Source: Clostridiales bacterium
GTDB taxonomy: Bacteria > Bacillota > Clostridia > Lachnospirales > Lachnospiraceae
Length of the DNA: 39,601 bases
NCBI GenBank assembly: GCA_029012085.1
Contig: JAQXLK010000212.1
Location: 1 to 39,601 of the forward strand
Reading direction: 5' to 3'
Made by a program: the position numbers and the translations under genes. This document shows, piece after piece, positions 1 to 8,649 of the stretch. Every line of letters starts with the position of its first letter. Positions within the stretch are counted from its first letter, which is position 1. The notes below the pieces were generated by a model, which ran no database searches, was not told the origin of the DNA, and saw only the letters and a program-made list of their open reading frames with translations.

Positions 1-316
1 TGCTTTATTTAGTATATTCACTTTCAACTATTCAGTACTTGATACAATGACTGTTCTACACTTTTGGCTCTTGTTATGAGGTAAATATTTAAAGAAAAAG
101 CCTGAAAAATCAATGATTTAGGGCTTGACATTATAGGAAGGGAAGAAGGTGTGGTGTAATTAACATTAAAGGTAAAAATCCGTATAATAGTACAATTTTG
201 TATTGAGGTGCTGTGGGTGAAGTAGTATTATAGTAAATAATTCGTATAACAGGATTAATATTAATAAACAGAGGTTGCGTTATTCACTATATTTTTATAT
301 AATAAGGAGGAAGACT

Positions 317-1246
317 ATGAATAGAAAAACATTTGATGAACTGACAATTGCGGATAACTATATGTTCAGTAAGGTGATGCTTAACAAGAAGATAGCCAGA
401 CATTTTTTGGAAGTGATTCTTGGGTGCAAGATAAAGGAAGTTTTCTATCCTAGCTATGAACATTCGATTGATATTCGTTATGATGCAAAGAGTATTCGTC
501 TGGATGTAATTCTTGAGGATGATGAGCATACGGTTTACAATTTAGAGATGCAGGCGACTAAGCGGAAGTATTTAGTGAAGAGAAGTAGATATTATCAGGA
601 CTTGATTGATTTAGACTTATTGGAAAAAGGCGGCGATTATGATAACTTGAATCGCAGCTTGGTAATATTTGTATGTACTTTTGATCCATTTGGAGAGGGA
701 CAATATGTGTATAGCTTTCAGAATATGTGTAAGCAGGTGCCATCCCTCTCCTTAGAAGACGGCACGGAGAAAGTTTTTGTAAATACAAAGGGAGTCCATG
801 GGGAAGTGGATGAAGAGTTTAAGCAGATTATGAGACTTTTTAACGGACTTGTGGCGGATGGTGAATTTGCGCAGGAATTGCAGCAGGAAGTGAGTCGGGT
901 AAAAGCAAGTGAGAAATGGAGGCGGGAATATATGACATTACAGATATTTATGGATGATGCGAGAAAAGAGGAACGCCAGTTAGGAAGAGAAGAAGGAAGA
1001 GAAGAAGGAAGAGAAGAAGGAAGACAGGAAGGAAGACAGGAAGGAAGACAAGAAGGCAGACAAGAAGGCGAATTAATCAAATTAGTTCAGTTAGTTTGCA
1101 AAAAAATAGAAAAAGGTAAGTCTGTTTCTGAGATTGCAGATGCATTAGAAGAATCTGAAGATACTATTAGCAGGATCGTGACAATTGCAAGTCAATATGC
1201 CCCAGAGTATGACGTAGATGCCATTTGCAAAGAATTATTACAGTAA
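317..1246 (+). CDS. Rpn family recombination-promoting nuclease / PD-(D/E)XK nuclease family putative transposase
   Basis: N-terminal FDELTIADNYMFSKVM...RHFLEVILG and RLDVILEDDEHTVYNLEMQ resemble the Rpn/PDDEXK transposase family; RBS aaggagg before ATG 317; the ORF track start at 275 is upstream of this. Confidence 0.85.
   Translation: MNRKTFDELTIADNYMFSKVMLNKKIARHFLEVILGCKIKEVFYPSYEHSIDIRYDAKSIRLDVILEDDEHTVYNLEMQATKRKYLVKRSRYYQDLIDLDLLEKGGDYDNLNRSLVIFVCTFDPFGEGQYVYSFQNMCKQVPSLSLEDGTEKVFVNTKGVHGEVDEEFKQIMRLFNGLVADGEFAQELQQEVSRVKASEKWRREYMTLQIFMDDARKEERQLGREEGREEGREEGRQEGRQEGRQEGRQEGELIKLVQLVCKKIEKGKSVSEIADALEESEDTISRIVTIASQYAPEYDVDAICKELLQ
983..1067 (+). repeat. 12-bp in-frame tandem repeat (GREE x3 / GRQE x4) inside the Rpn-like CDS
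   Basis: ggaagagaagaa / ggaagacaggaa units repeated about 7 times, read directly. Confidence 0.9.
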
Positions 1247-1278
1247 TAATATAATAGGATAAAAAGTGAGGATAATTC

Positions 1279-1635
1279 ATGACTATAAGTGAACGTATTT
1301 TTGAATTATTGAATGACAGCGGCATGACGCAAAAGGAATTTTCGGATGCTACCGGCATTCCCCAGAGTACCATTAGTGACTGGCGCAAGAAAAACACAAA
1401 TCCCGCTTCAGATAAGATTATGATTATTTGTCATACACTGCAGGTTACACCAACATATTTATTATCTGGCGTAGAACCGGATGGTGGACGCAGTAGGGAA
1501 GTGGATTATTTGGTAATTGATAAGAATTCCCGGGATGGGATTTTATTAGAACACTACCATGATTTAAGTATAGGAGAACAGGAACGGTTGCTTGGATATG
1601 CCCAGGCGATGGCAGAGATGAAAGTGGATAGGTGA
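1279..1635 (+). CDS. XRE-family helix-turn-helix transcriptional regulator
   Basis: SERIFELLNDSGMTQKEFSDATGIPQSTISDWRKKNTNPASDKIMIICHTLQVTPTYLLSG: typical HTH_3 domain. Confidence 0.9.
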   Translation: MTISERIFELLNDSGMTQKEFSDATGIPQSTISDWRKKNTNPASDKIMIICHTLQVTPTYLLSGVEPDGGRSREVDYLVIDKNSRDGILLEHYHDLSIGEQERLLGYAQAMAEMKVDR

Positions 1636-1730
1636 ATCGGGATAAAAAAGAAGAGCAGAGGAAGAAGGAGCGGTATTACTGACATTAGAGGATTGGTTTG
1701 AATGATTAAGAGATATACTTGTTGACATGA

Positions 1731-1807
1731 AGTATAAACGAGTATAAAATAGAAATAAAAGTATAAACGAGTATAAAAGAAGAATGAAAGTATAAAGGAG
1801 TATAAAA
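1731..1807 (+). promoter_or_regulatory. Three 29-bp direct repeats (six GTATAAA half-units) directly upstream of the ATPase gene
   Basis: agtataaacgagtataaaa starts at 1731 and 1760; agtataaaggagtataaaa starts at 1789; the last copy contains the RBS (aaggag) and runs into the ATG. Confidence 0.7.
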
Positions 1808-2835
1808 TGAAAAATCCGTTTACCATTTCATTTGGAAAGGAACCTACACAGTTAGTTTCTAGAATTTCTCAAATTAACAAAATAATAGAAGATTTTTCGG
1901 AAGATGATCCAAGTTATCAGGCGTGTATTATAGCGGGAGTTAGAGGAATAGGTAAGACGGTAACTCTTTCGGAAATATGTAATCATTTCAAAGAGGATGA
2001 TAATTGGATTGTAGTGAATCTGAATTCAGGAATGGATTTGTTACAGTCTTTGGCCGCTAAACTATATAATAGTAAACCGTTAATGGGAATATTTGATTCG
2101 GCAAATATTAATTTATCTTTTTTCAATATAGGATTATCTTTGAATACAGTTCCTCCAATAACGGATATAGAGACTGCATTAGAACGAATGTTTCAAGTGA
2201 TTAAGAATCGGCATCAGAAAGTACTAATTGCAATTGATGAGGTGGTAAGTAATGACAATATGAAGATATTTTCCAATACCTTTCAGTTGCTTTTGAGAGA
2301 AGATATGCCGGTTTATCTGATTATGACAGGTCTTTATGAAAATATAAGTGATTTGCAGAATGCAGATAATGTCACTTTTTTGTTAAGAACCCCCAGGCTT
2401 GAATTAGAGCCTTTGAATAAATTAATGATGGCGGAAAGCTATAGAAATACACTTGATGTCAGTAAAGAGGTAGCGCTTCTGATGGCGGATGTTACTTGTG
2501 GCTATCCTTTTGCATTTCAGGTGTTAGGATATCTTTGTTATGAAAGTGGAAAGAATTATGAAGATGAACTGGTTCGTTTTGACTATTACTTGAATGAATA
2601 TGTGTATAACAAGATATGGTCAGAATTATCAGAGAAGGATAAAGCTCTGGCTATTGCTATTGCAAAATCGGATAATACGACAGAAGCTGTACTTAAATTA
2701 GCAAATATGAAAAAGAATGAATTTTCTGTATATAGAGATCGATTAATGAAAAAGGGAATTGTGAATGGAAAAACTCGTGGAAAGATTTTTTTTGCTTTGC
2801 CTAGATTTAAGGAGTTTGTAGAATTATATATTTGA
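1807..2835 (+). CDS. P-loop (AAA-type) ATP-binding protein with probable C-terminal winged helix
   Basis: Walker A GVRGIGKT, Walker B VLIAIDEV; C-terminal wHTH-like region. Confidence 0.8.
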   Translation: MKNPFTISFGKEPTQLVSRISQINKIIEDFSEDDPSYQACIIAGVRGIGKTVTLSEICNHFKEDDNWIVVNLNSGMDLLQSLAAKLYNSKPLMGIFDSANINLSFFNIGLSLNTVPPITDIETALERMFQVIKNRHQKVLIAIDEVVSNDNMKIFSNTFQLLLREDMPVYLIMTGLYENISDLQNADNVTFLLRTPRLELEPLNKLMMAESYRNTLDVSKEVALLMADVTCGYPFAFQVLGYLCYESGKNYEDELVRFDYYLNEYVYNKIWSELSEKDKALAIAIAKSDNTTEAVLKLANMKKNEFSVYRDRLMKKGIVNGKTRGKIFFALPRFKEFVELYI

Positions 2836-2934
2836 AGATTATGTTATCATTATTATTTTAAGTTGGAAACAACCCTTTAAAAATGAACAAAAATCGCCAA
2901 TAAAAAATTTTTTTGAAATTTTTTAAAAAAAAGC

Positions 2935-2963
2935 TTGCATTTTTTTTTTGGATGCTATATAAT
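2935..2963 (+). promoter_or_regulatory. Sigma-A-type promoter of the tRNA gene
   Basis: TTGCAT - 17 bp - TATAAT, upstream of tRNA at 3000. Confidence 0.7.
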
Positions 2964-2999
2964 CAATTTTGTTGTTGAGCGAGACAACAAACTGAACAC

Positions 3000-3072
3000 G
3001 GGCCGCTAGCTCATTTGGTAGAGCACCTGACTCTTAATCAGGGTGTGCGGGGTTCGAGCCCCCGGCGGCCCA
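3000..3072 (+). tRNA. tRNA-Lys (anticodon CTT)
   Basis: Acceptor GGGCCGC/GCGGCCC, anticodon arm CCTGA-CTCTTAA-TCAGG, T arm CGGGG-TTCGAGC-CCCCG; CCA not encoded. Confidence 0.95.
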
Positions 3073-3192
3073 CTACAAGGAATCGATTTGATGTTTAAGC
3101 ATTGGGTTGGTTCTTTTTTTCATTATAAATATATATCATTTCGTTTTAAAATATGTTATGATACCCATAGCAATCTTAAGAGAGGACAAGAG

Positions 3193-3729
3193 ATGAAGCA
3201 GTTAATCATTTTGAATATCATTAATTTGATTTTGTTAGGATTAGTGGCAGTGTGTATGTTTGTGCTGCCGTTGGGGATGACGATTTTCTTGGGGGCAGCG
3301 GTTCTGGTGTTTGCCATTTATTCCAATTATGTGATGGTTGTTCGCAATCAGGATGATGATTATCTTCTAAAGAATGCAGATAAGAAGGGGATTTTTAGAA
3401 AGCAGGTAAATGGCTTTATAGCCCAGCGTCAGAGCTTAGAGAAGCGGGAGGACACCATAGGTGATGACGAGAAACTTCGGGAAGTGTATGAGCTGGTTTG
3501 CAGACAGGTGAACAATAATATTGATTCGGCAATTAAGTTTATGGAGATGTATGATTATGTACAAAGACCCAGCACACAGTATTTAGATGACCTGTTTTTG
3601 GAAAATAAGCGGCTTATCGTTAATTTTAACGAGGTGGTGGAGCAATTTATTAAGATTGAGAACTCCGTTCGTGATGAGGATACTACATATATAGATGATT
3701 TGTTGGTAAGTTTGCGGGAGATGCATTAA
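3193..3729 (+). CDS. Small membrane protein with two N-terminal TM segments and a coiled-coil cytoplasmic part
   Basis: The 3043 start in the ORF track overlaps the tRNA; ATG 3193 after agaggacaagag gives MKQLIILNIINLILLGLVAVCMFVLPLG... Confidence 0.75.
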   Translation: MKQLIILNIINLILLGLVAVCMFVLPLGMTIFLGAAVLVFAIYSNYVMVVRNQDDDYLLKNADKKGIFRKQVNGFIAQRQSLEKREDTIGDDEKLREVYELVCRQVNNNIDSAIKFMEMYDYVQRPSTQYLDDLFLENKRLIVNFNEVVEQFIKIENSVRDEDTTYIDDLLVSLREMH

Positions 3730-3827
3730 AATGCAACGAAGGAAAGTTGTCATTTGTATGATAGATATAGCATGATAATTGATGATGACGCAATAGTGAT
3801 GATGAAATTTTAAGAAGGAGAGACGGA

Positions 3828-5489
3828 ATGAAGAATAATAACAAAGTAATTTTTGCAGGTATTGTATTGGTAATTGTGGTGATTGCGGCAATTATATTTG
3901 GATTGGGTTCCAAATTAGTAAAACAGGTGGCAACTGTGAATGAAAAGTCATTAGATGAGATGCTGGATAACATTGATGTGGCAGAGGTAACACCGGTGAA
4001 GGGGTCAGTGAATCTTGGTAATACCAGTCTTTATGATGAACTTCCGGAGATTGACAAGTATCCATTACAGGTAGTGGGCAGTGCCGATATCGTGTTAGAG
4101 GTATTTTCTTCCGGTGAGAAGGCGGGCAGTGGATATGAGTCATGGTTAATTGATGTGGCAAATGATTTTAATAACAGTGGTGTTACAACGCAAAGTGGAA
4201 AGAGTGTTGCTATTTCGGTTCGTCAGATGAGTTCCGGAATGGGTGCGGATTACATTATTTCGAATAAGTATCTTCCGGACCTTTATACACCTTCTAATGA
4301 GTTGTTTGGAAAATATGTAGAGACCAATGGGGGAGCCATTGAGGTAGTTAGTGAACGGCTGGTTGGAAATACTGCCGGTATTTTGGTTGATAAGAACAAA
4401 GGGTATGACAGTCTTTCTAAGGTGGCGGAGGCAGTAGCCGGTAACAAGATGAATCTCGGTTATACGAATCCACAGACCAGTGCCAGCGGTCTGAATTTCC
4501 TGATTTCCATTTTAAAGAATTATGACAAGAATAATATGTTAAGTGATACGGCAGCACAGAAATTCTCCGAATTCCAGAACAATATTCCATTTGTTGCATT
4601 TACGACGATGCAGATGCGTGACAGTGCAAAGAATGGAACATTAGATGGAATGATTATGGAGTATCAGACGTACATCAATGAGGAAGATTTGGAAGGAAAA
4701 TATGATTTCATACCTTACGGAATTCGTCATGACAATCCGCTTTATGGTGTGAGTATGAAGCTGAATGAGTCAGCGGACAAACGTGAGGCTGCTCAGTTGT
4801 TTAGCGAGTTTTGTGCAAATGGTTCATCCCAGAAGCTGGCATCTGAGAAGGGATTTAATAATAATGAGGATTATAAGTCAGAGTACGAGGTGACAGGAGC
4901 GGATATTACACAGGCTCTTGAGCTGTATAAGAAGAAAAAGGATAGCGGAAAAGATATTATTGCCGTATTTGTTGCGGATTGCAGTGGAAGTATGGATGGT
5001 GAACCGATTAACCAGTTAAGGGAGTCACTTTCAAATGGAGCGCAGTACATAAATGATAACAATTATATCGGTCTGGTAAGCTATAGTGATAGTGTGACAA
5101 TCGAGCTTCCAATTGCAGAGTTTGATTTGAATCAGAGAGCTTATTTCCAGGGTGCACTTGATAATCTGCAGGCGTGGGGTGGTACGGCTAGCTATGATGC
5201 TGTATTAGTGGCAACCAATATGATTAAGCAGGCGAAGGCGGATCATCCGGATGCAAAGGTAATGTTGTTCTTATTAAGTGATGGTATGGCAAATGAAGGT
5301 TACACACTAGAGAATATTACCGGTGTATTGAAGGAAGAGAAGATACCGGTATATACAATTAGTTATACCAGTGAGGCAGACAAAGATGCTATGCAGCAGT
5401 TGTCTAATATTAATGAAGCAGCAAGTATTGATGCGGATAGTGATGATATCATTTATAAGATTAAGAGTTTGTTCAATTCACAAATGTAG
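3828..5489 (+). CDS. Membrane-anchored protein fusing an extracellular solute-binding-like domain to a C-terminal VWA domain
   Basis: N-terminal TM; periplasmic-binding-like region; MIDAS motif DCSGSMDG followed by a VWA fold sequence; RBS aaggag. Confidence 0.85.
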   Translation: MKNNNKVIFAGIVLVIVVIAAIIFGLGSKLVKQVATVNEKSLDEMLDNIDVAEVTPVKGSVNLGNTSLYDELPEIDKYPLQVVGSADIVLEVFSSGEKAGSGYESWLIDVANDFNNSGVTTQSGKSVAISVRQMSSGMGADYIISNKYLPDLYTPSNELFGKYVETNGGAIEVVSERLVGNTAGILVDKNKGYDSLSKVAEAVAGNKMNLGYTNPQTSASGLNFLISILKNYDKNNMLSDTAAQKFSEFQNNIPFVAFTTMQMRDSAKNGTLDGMIMEYQTYINEEDLEGKYDFIPYGIRHDNPLYGVSMKLNESADKREAAQLFSEFCANGSSQKLASEKGFNNNEDYKSEYEVTGADITQALELYKKKKDSGKDIIAVFVADCSGSMDGEPINQLRESLSNGAQYINDNNYIGLVSYSDSVTIELPIAEFDLNQRAYFQGALDNLQAWGGTASYDAVLVATNMIKQAKADHPDAKVMLFLLSDGMANEGYTLENITGVLKEEKIPVYTISYTSEADKDAMQQLSNINEAASIDADSDDIIYKIKSLFNSQM

Positions 5490-5875
5490 GATAGAGAAAT
5501 AGGCACGGCGAGATATGTGAATGAATAAAATTTTCATCTTTCTGAACATTTATACACAAATATACATAAAATTTTGCCAAAATATACACAATATATCTAT
5601 TGTATTCTAAAGGTAAAATGCTATAATATGCATATAGAGACGTTGGGCGCTATAATGCATCTATGACAGAATTGAAAAATACAATAGAAATGGGGTGGGG
5701 TTAGAGGTAGAATCGGACTTTTTACATAATAAATTACTTGCGTAACAGGGCAGAATCCTCTATAATAATATTAATTATGTGTAACTGTTCAGAGCCAGGC
5801 AGATTTATATATAGATATATGGTAATCACAGCGTATATGTAAAGATAGATTCTGGAGTTAGAAGGGGATTTGTTT

Positions 5876-7711
5876 ATGAAAAAAGTCATCTTAAGAAGAA
5901 GAATTTTTGATAAGGAGCGTTTTTTAACGTATAATATTGACAATGAAGCAAGCCTTGATGAAGAATTGCTTGACTTTATTGAAGAAGAAGAACCGAAGGG
6001 AATTGTATCTGTTATTTTTGAAGAGGGGGAAGAGTTTGATACCTTTTCTTATGATGTGACAGATAAGATTCATTTGAGCGAGTTGTCGACACAAGAGGTG
6101 GGCGCGGAGATGGTGCTTCGTGTACTTCGTAGTCTTTTGCTTGCTTTGATTGATATGACAGAATATCGGATTCCTTTATCCTATCTTATTTTACATCGTG
6201 ATTACATATATGTTGATTCGGATTATAAGGTTGAGTTTATTTGTATTCCTATAGAAGAGATGCAGGAAGACGTGGATATCAATAGCTTTTTAAGAGGATA
6301 TCTTGCAAATATTCGTTATGATTTATCAGAGGATTGTGGATATGTTGCAAAGCTTTTGTCATATGTGAATAATACAGCAATGTTTAATATGCGCAATATG
6401 GTTACACTTGTGGAAGAGTTGATGGATGAAAGAGGCATTGAGATTCCGGATGAATCATCTGCAGAGATTTATGTAGAATATCAGGAAGTTACGGATGAGG
6501 AAGAAGTGGAGGAAGAGCCTGTAGAACAGGAGACAGCTTCTGAGGCTCAGGAAGACATTGATGAATTTGAAGATGTTTCCGGTGGAACTGAGGAGGTGTC
6601 AGTAGAGGCAGAGGTTTCTGGTGAAGCAGAGGAATTAGCCGGTGAAGTGGTGGTTTCTGATGAGGCAGAGGAACAAGCGGATGAAGCGGAGATTTCTAAT
6701 GAAAAAGAGGAAGTGTCTGCGGAAGCAGCAGTTTCTAGTGAAGAAGAGGAAACATCTGATAAAGCGGCGGTTTCCAATGAATCAGGTAAAGTATCTGCAA
6801 AAGCAGCAGGACACGTTAACCGTGTAGAGGATGTTATTGGTGCCATTGAGGAGATTTTGGAGAATGAGAAAGAAACAATAGATCCAAGAGAAGAAGCTAT
6901 AAAAAGATTGAAAAATCAATCACGTAAAGCATCTCAAAAGGAGTCTCAAGAGGAGCCTCATAAAGAGTCTGTTATTTCGGATGATGAGTCTATTAAAGAA
7001 TTTATAGATAAGCTGGTAGAAGAGGAATCGGCGGAAGAAACACCTGTGGAGGAGAAGAAGGAAAAGCCGGCAAAAAGATCATTTTTTAAGACAAAAGAGG
7101 CAAAAGAGCAAGGGGTTGTCATTGAAGACGAGCTTGACGAGTTCCTGGCGGAAAAAGAACGTGAGGACCAGGAAGCAAATCATGAAGAAAGTAATATGAA
7201 AATCAAAAAGAACATTAAGGTTAGTCGTGCAAGTATTCTAAAGAATACACAGGAGGAACTTAAGGCTGAAGGAGAAGAAGTAGAAGAAACAGAGAATGAA
7301 CCGGAAGAAGTGGAAGATGCGGTGGAAGGTGTAGAGGAAGAAGTAGTTAGTACATCTATTCTTAGTCAGACACTTGGTGGTACCGGATTATTAAAGAATG
7401 TTCCGAATGTAAAGATTAATCCATATTTGATTCGAACAAATACAAAGGAACGAATTGTGATTACCAAGCAGAATTTCAAGATTGGTAAGGCAAGCATGGG
7501 TGTGGACTATTCGGTGAAAGGTAATGGTGCGGTCAGTAGATCACATGCAACCATTACAAATAAAAATGGTGTTTACTATATCAAGGATAATAAGTCAACG
7601 AATCATACTTATGTGAACAATAAGATGCTTGCGGATGGAGAGAGTGAACTGCTGACACATGATTGTAAAATTGTATTGGGAGATGAAGAATTTACTTTCA
7701 AATTAAGATAG
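5876..7711 (+). CDS. FHA domain-containing protein with N-terminal DUF6382-like domain
   Basis: C-terminal FHA motifs (FKIGKASMGVDYSVKGNGAVSRSHATITNKNGVYYIKDNKSTNHTYVNNKML); acidic linker; RBS aagggg. Confidence 0.85.
   Translation: MKKVILRRRIFDKERFLTYNIDNEASLDEELLDFIEEEEPKGIVSVIFEEGEEFDTFSYDVTDKIHLSELSTQEVGAEMVLRVLRSLLLALIDMTEYRIPLSYLILHRDYIYVDSDYKVEFICIPIEEMQEDVDINSFLRGYLANIRYDLSEDCGYVAKLLSYVNNTAMFNMRNMVTLVEELMDERGIEIPDESSAEIYVEYQEVTDEEEVEEEPVEQETASEAQEDIDEFEDVSGGTEEVSVEAEVSGEAEELAGEVVVSDEAEEQADEAEISNEKEEVSAEAAVSSEEEETSDKAAVSNESGKVSAKAAGHVNRVEDVIGAIEEILENEKETIDPREEAIKRLKNQSRKASQKESQEEPHKESVISDDESIKEFIDKLVEEESAEETPVEEKKEKPAKRSFFKTKEAKEQGVVIEDELDEFLAEKEREDQEANHEESNMKIKKNIKVSRASILKNTQEELKAEGEEVEETENEPEEVEDAVEGVEEEVVSTSILSQTLGGTGLLKNVPNVKINPYLIRTNTKERIVITKQNFKIGKASMGVDYSVKGNGAVSRSHATITNKNGVYYIKDNKSTNHTYVNNKMLADGESELLTHDCKIVLGDEEFTFKLR
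6575..6808 (+). repeat. Six contiguous 39-bp (13-aa) imperfect repeats in the acidic linker of the FHA protein
   Basis: VSGGTEEVSVEAE / VSGEAEELAGEVV / VSDEAEEQADEAE / ISNEKEEVSAEAA / VSSEEEETSDKAA / VSNESGKVSAKAA. Confidence 0.85.
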
Positions 7712-7758
7712 AAGTCTGTTTCCAGGAGCCTTGTGAATTCTGGAGAAAAAGCAGATGG

Positions 7759-7806
7759 AATGCCTCTGACATCAGTTGATTTAGCTGGTATTTAGAGGCA
7801 TTTTTG
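7759..7806 (+). terminator. Rho-independent terminator between the FHA and PP2C genes
   Basis: AATGCCTCT ... AGAGGCATTTTT. Confidence 0.6.
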
Positions 7807-7840
7807 TTTCTTAACAGAAAAGATAAGTAAGGAGAAGTTT

Positions 7841-8620
7841 ATGGAGATAGTTGCTGCCTGCTATACACATGCAGGAAATATAAAAGAAATAAATCAAGAT
7901 TCCTTTTCAGTAAAGGTGGTTAATTCCCCGAAAGGAAAGATTGCTTTTGCGGTGGTTTGTGATGGAATGGGTGGTCTGGATCATGGAGAATTGGCAAGTA
8001 AAGAAGTTGTAATGGCATTTAATGGCTGGTTTTTGAAACAGTTTGCAGGGATAGTTGCAACGGATACATTTACTCCGGAGCTGATACAGGCACAATGGCA
8101 GCAATTGGTTGACCAAATGAATAGCAGACTGGCTGAGTATGCACAGCAGAAGAATATGATGATGGGAACAACGGTTTCTGTGTTGTTGGTATATCAGGGA
8201 AAATATTACATCTGCCATGTGGGAGACAGCCGTATCTATCAAATCCAAAAAAGTGTTATGCAATTGACAGTGGATCATACGTTAGTGGCTAAGGAAGTTG
8301 AGATGGGAACTTTAACACCAACAGAGGCACTGGTAGATCCTAGAAGAAATATATTGTTACAATGTGTAGGAGCATCTGGAAGTGTGAAATCACAGTTTGA
8401 GCAGGGAGAAATCTTAGAAGACACGGTATTTTTGCTATGCTCCGATGGGTTTGTTCATGTGGTTTCAGACGAAGAATTATGGGAAACTTTTAATCCAACG
8501 GTAATCTCTGAGAAAGAAAAACTTACAAAAGAATGTCAAAGGATGGTAAAGCTTGTGATGGAAAGGGGCGAACGGGATAATATTACCGTTGTAGCTCTTG
8601 CAGTGAAACAGGCAGTTTAG
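7841..8620 (+). CDS. PP2C-family Ser/Thr protein phosphatase
   Basis: VVCDGMGGLDHGELAS, CHVGDSRIYQI, LLCSDGFVHVV, GERDNITVV motifs. Confidence 0.92.
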   Translation: MEIVAACYTHAGNIKEINQDSFSVKVVNSPKGKIAFAVVCDGMGGLDHGELASKEVVMAFNGWFLKQFAGIVATDTFTPELIQAQWQQLVDQMNSRLAEYAQQKNMMMGTTVSVLLVYQGKYYICHVGDSRIYQIQKSVMQLTVDHTLVAKEVEMGTLTPTEALVDPRRNILLQCVGASGSVKSQFEQGEILEDTVFLLCSDGFVHVVSDEELWETFNPTVISEKEKLTKECQRMVKLVMERGERDNITVVALAVKQAV

Positions 8621-8649
8621 AGTGTCAAGAACCGAGGAGGATACTACAG

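Noticed and set aside
87-130. Hairpin AAGCCTGAAAAATC-aat-GATTTAGGGCTT
   Set aside because: Looks like a minus-strand terminator, but no minus-strand gene upstream of it is visible in the window; too weak to list as a feature.
718-1080. 120-aa minus-strand ORF rich in LPSC/SSLPS
   Set aside because: Antisense shadow of the GREE/GRQE repeat.
3043-3192. N-terminal extension of the 228-aa ORF
   Set aside because: It begins inside tRNA-Lys; ATG 3193 is the plausible start.
6547-6846. 99-aa minus-strand ORF in the FHA gene
   Set aside because: Low-complexity shadow ORF of the 39-bp repeat array.
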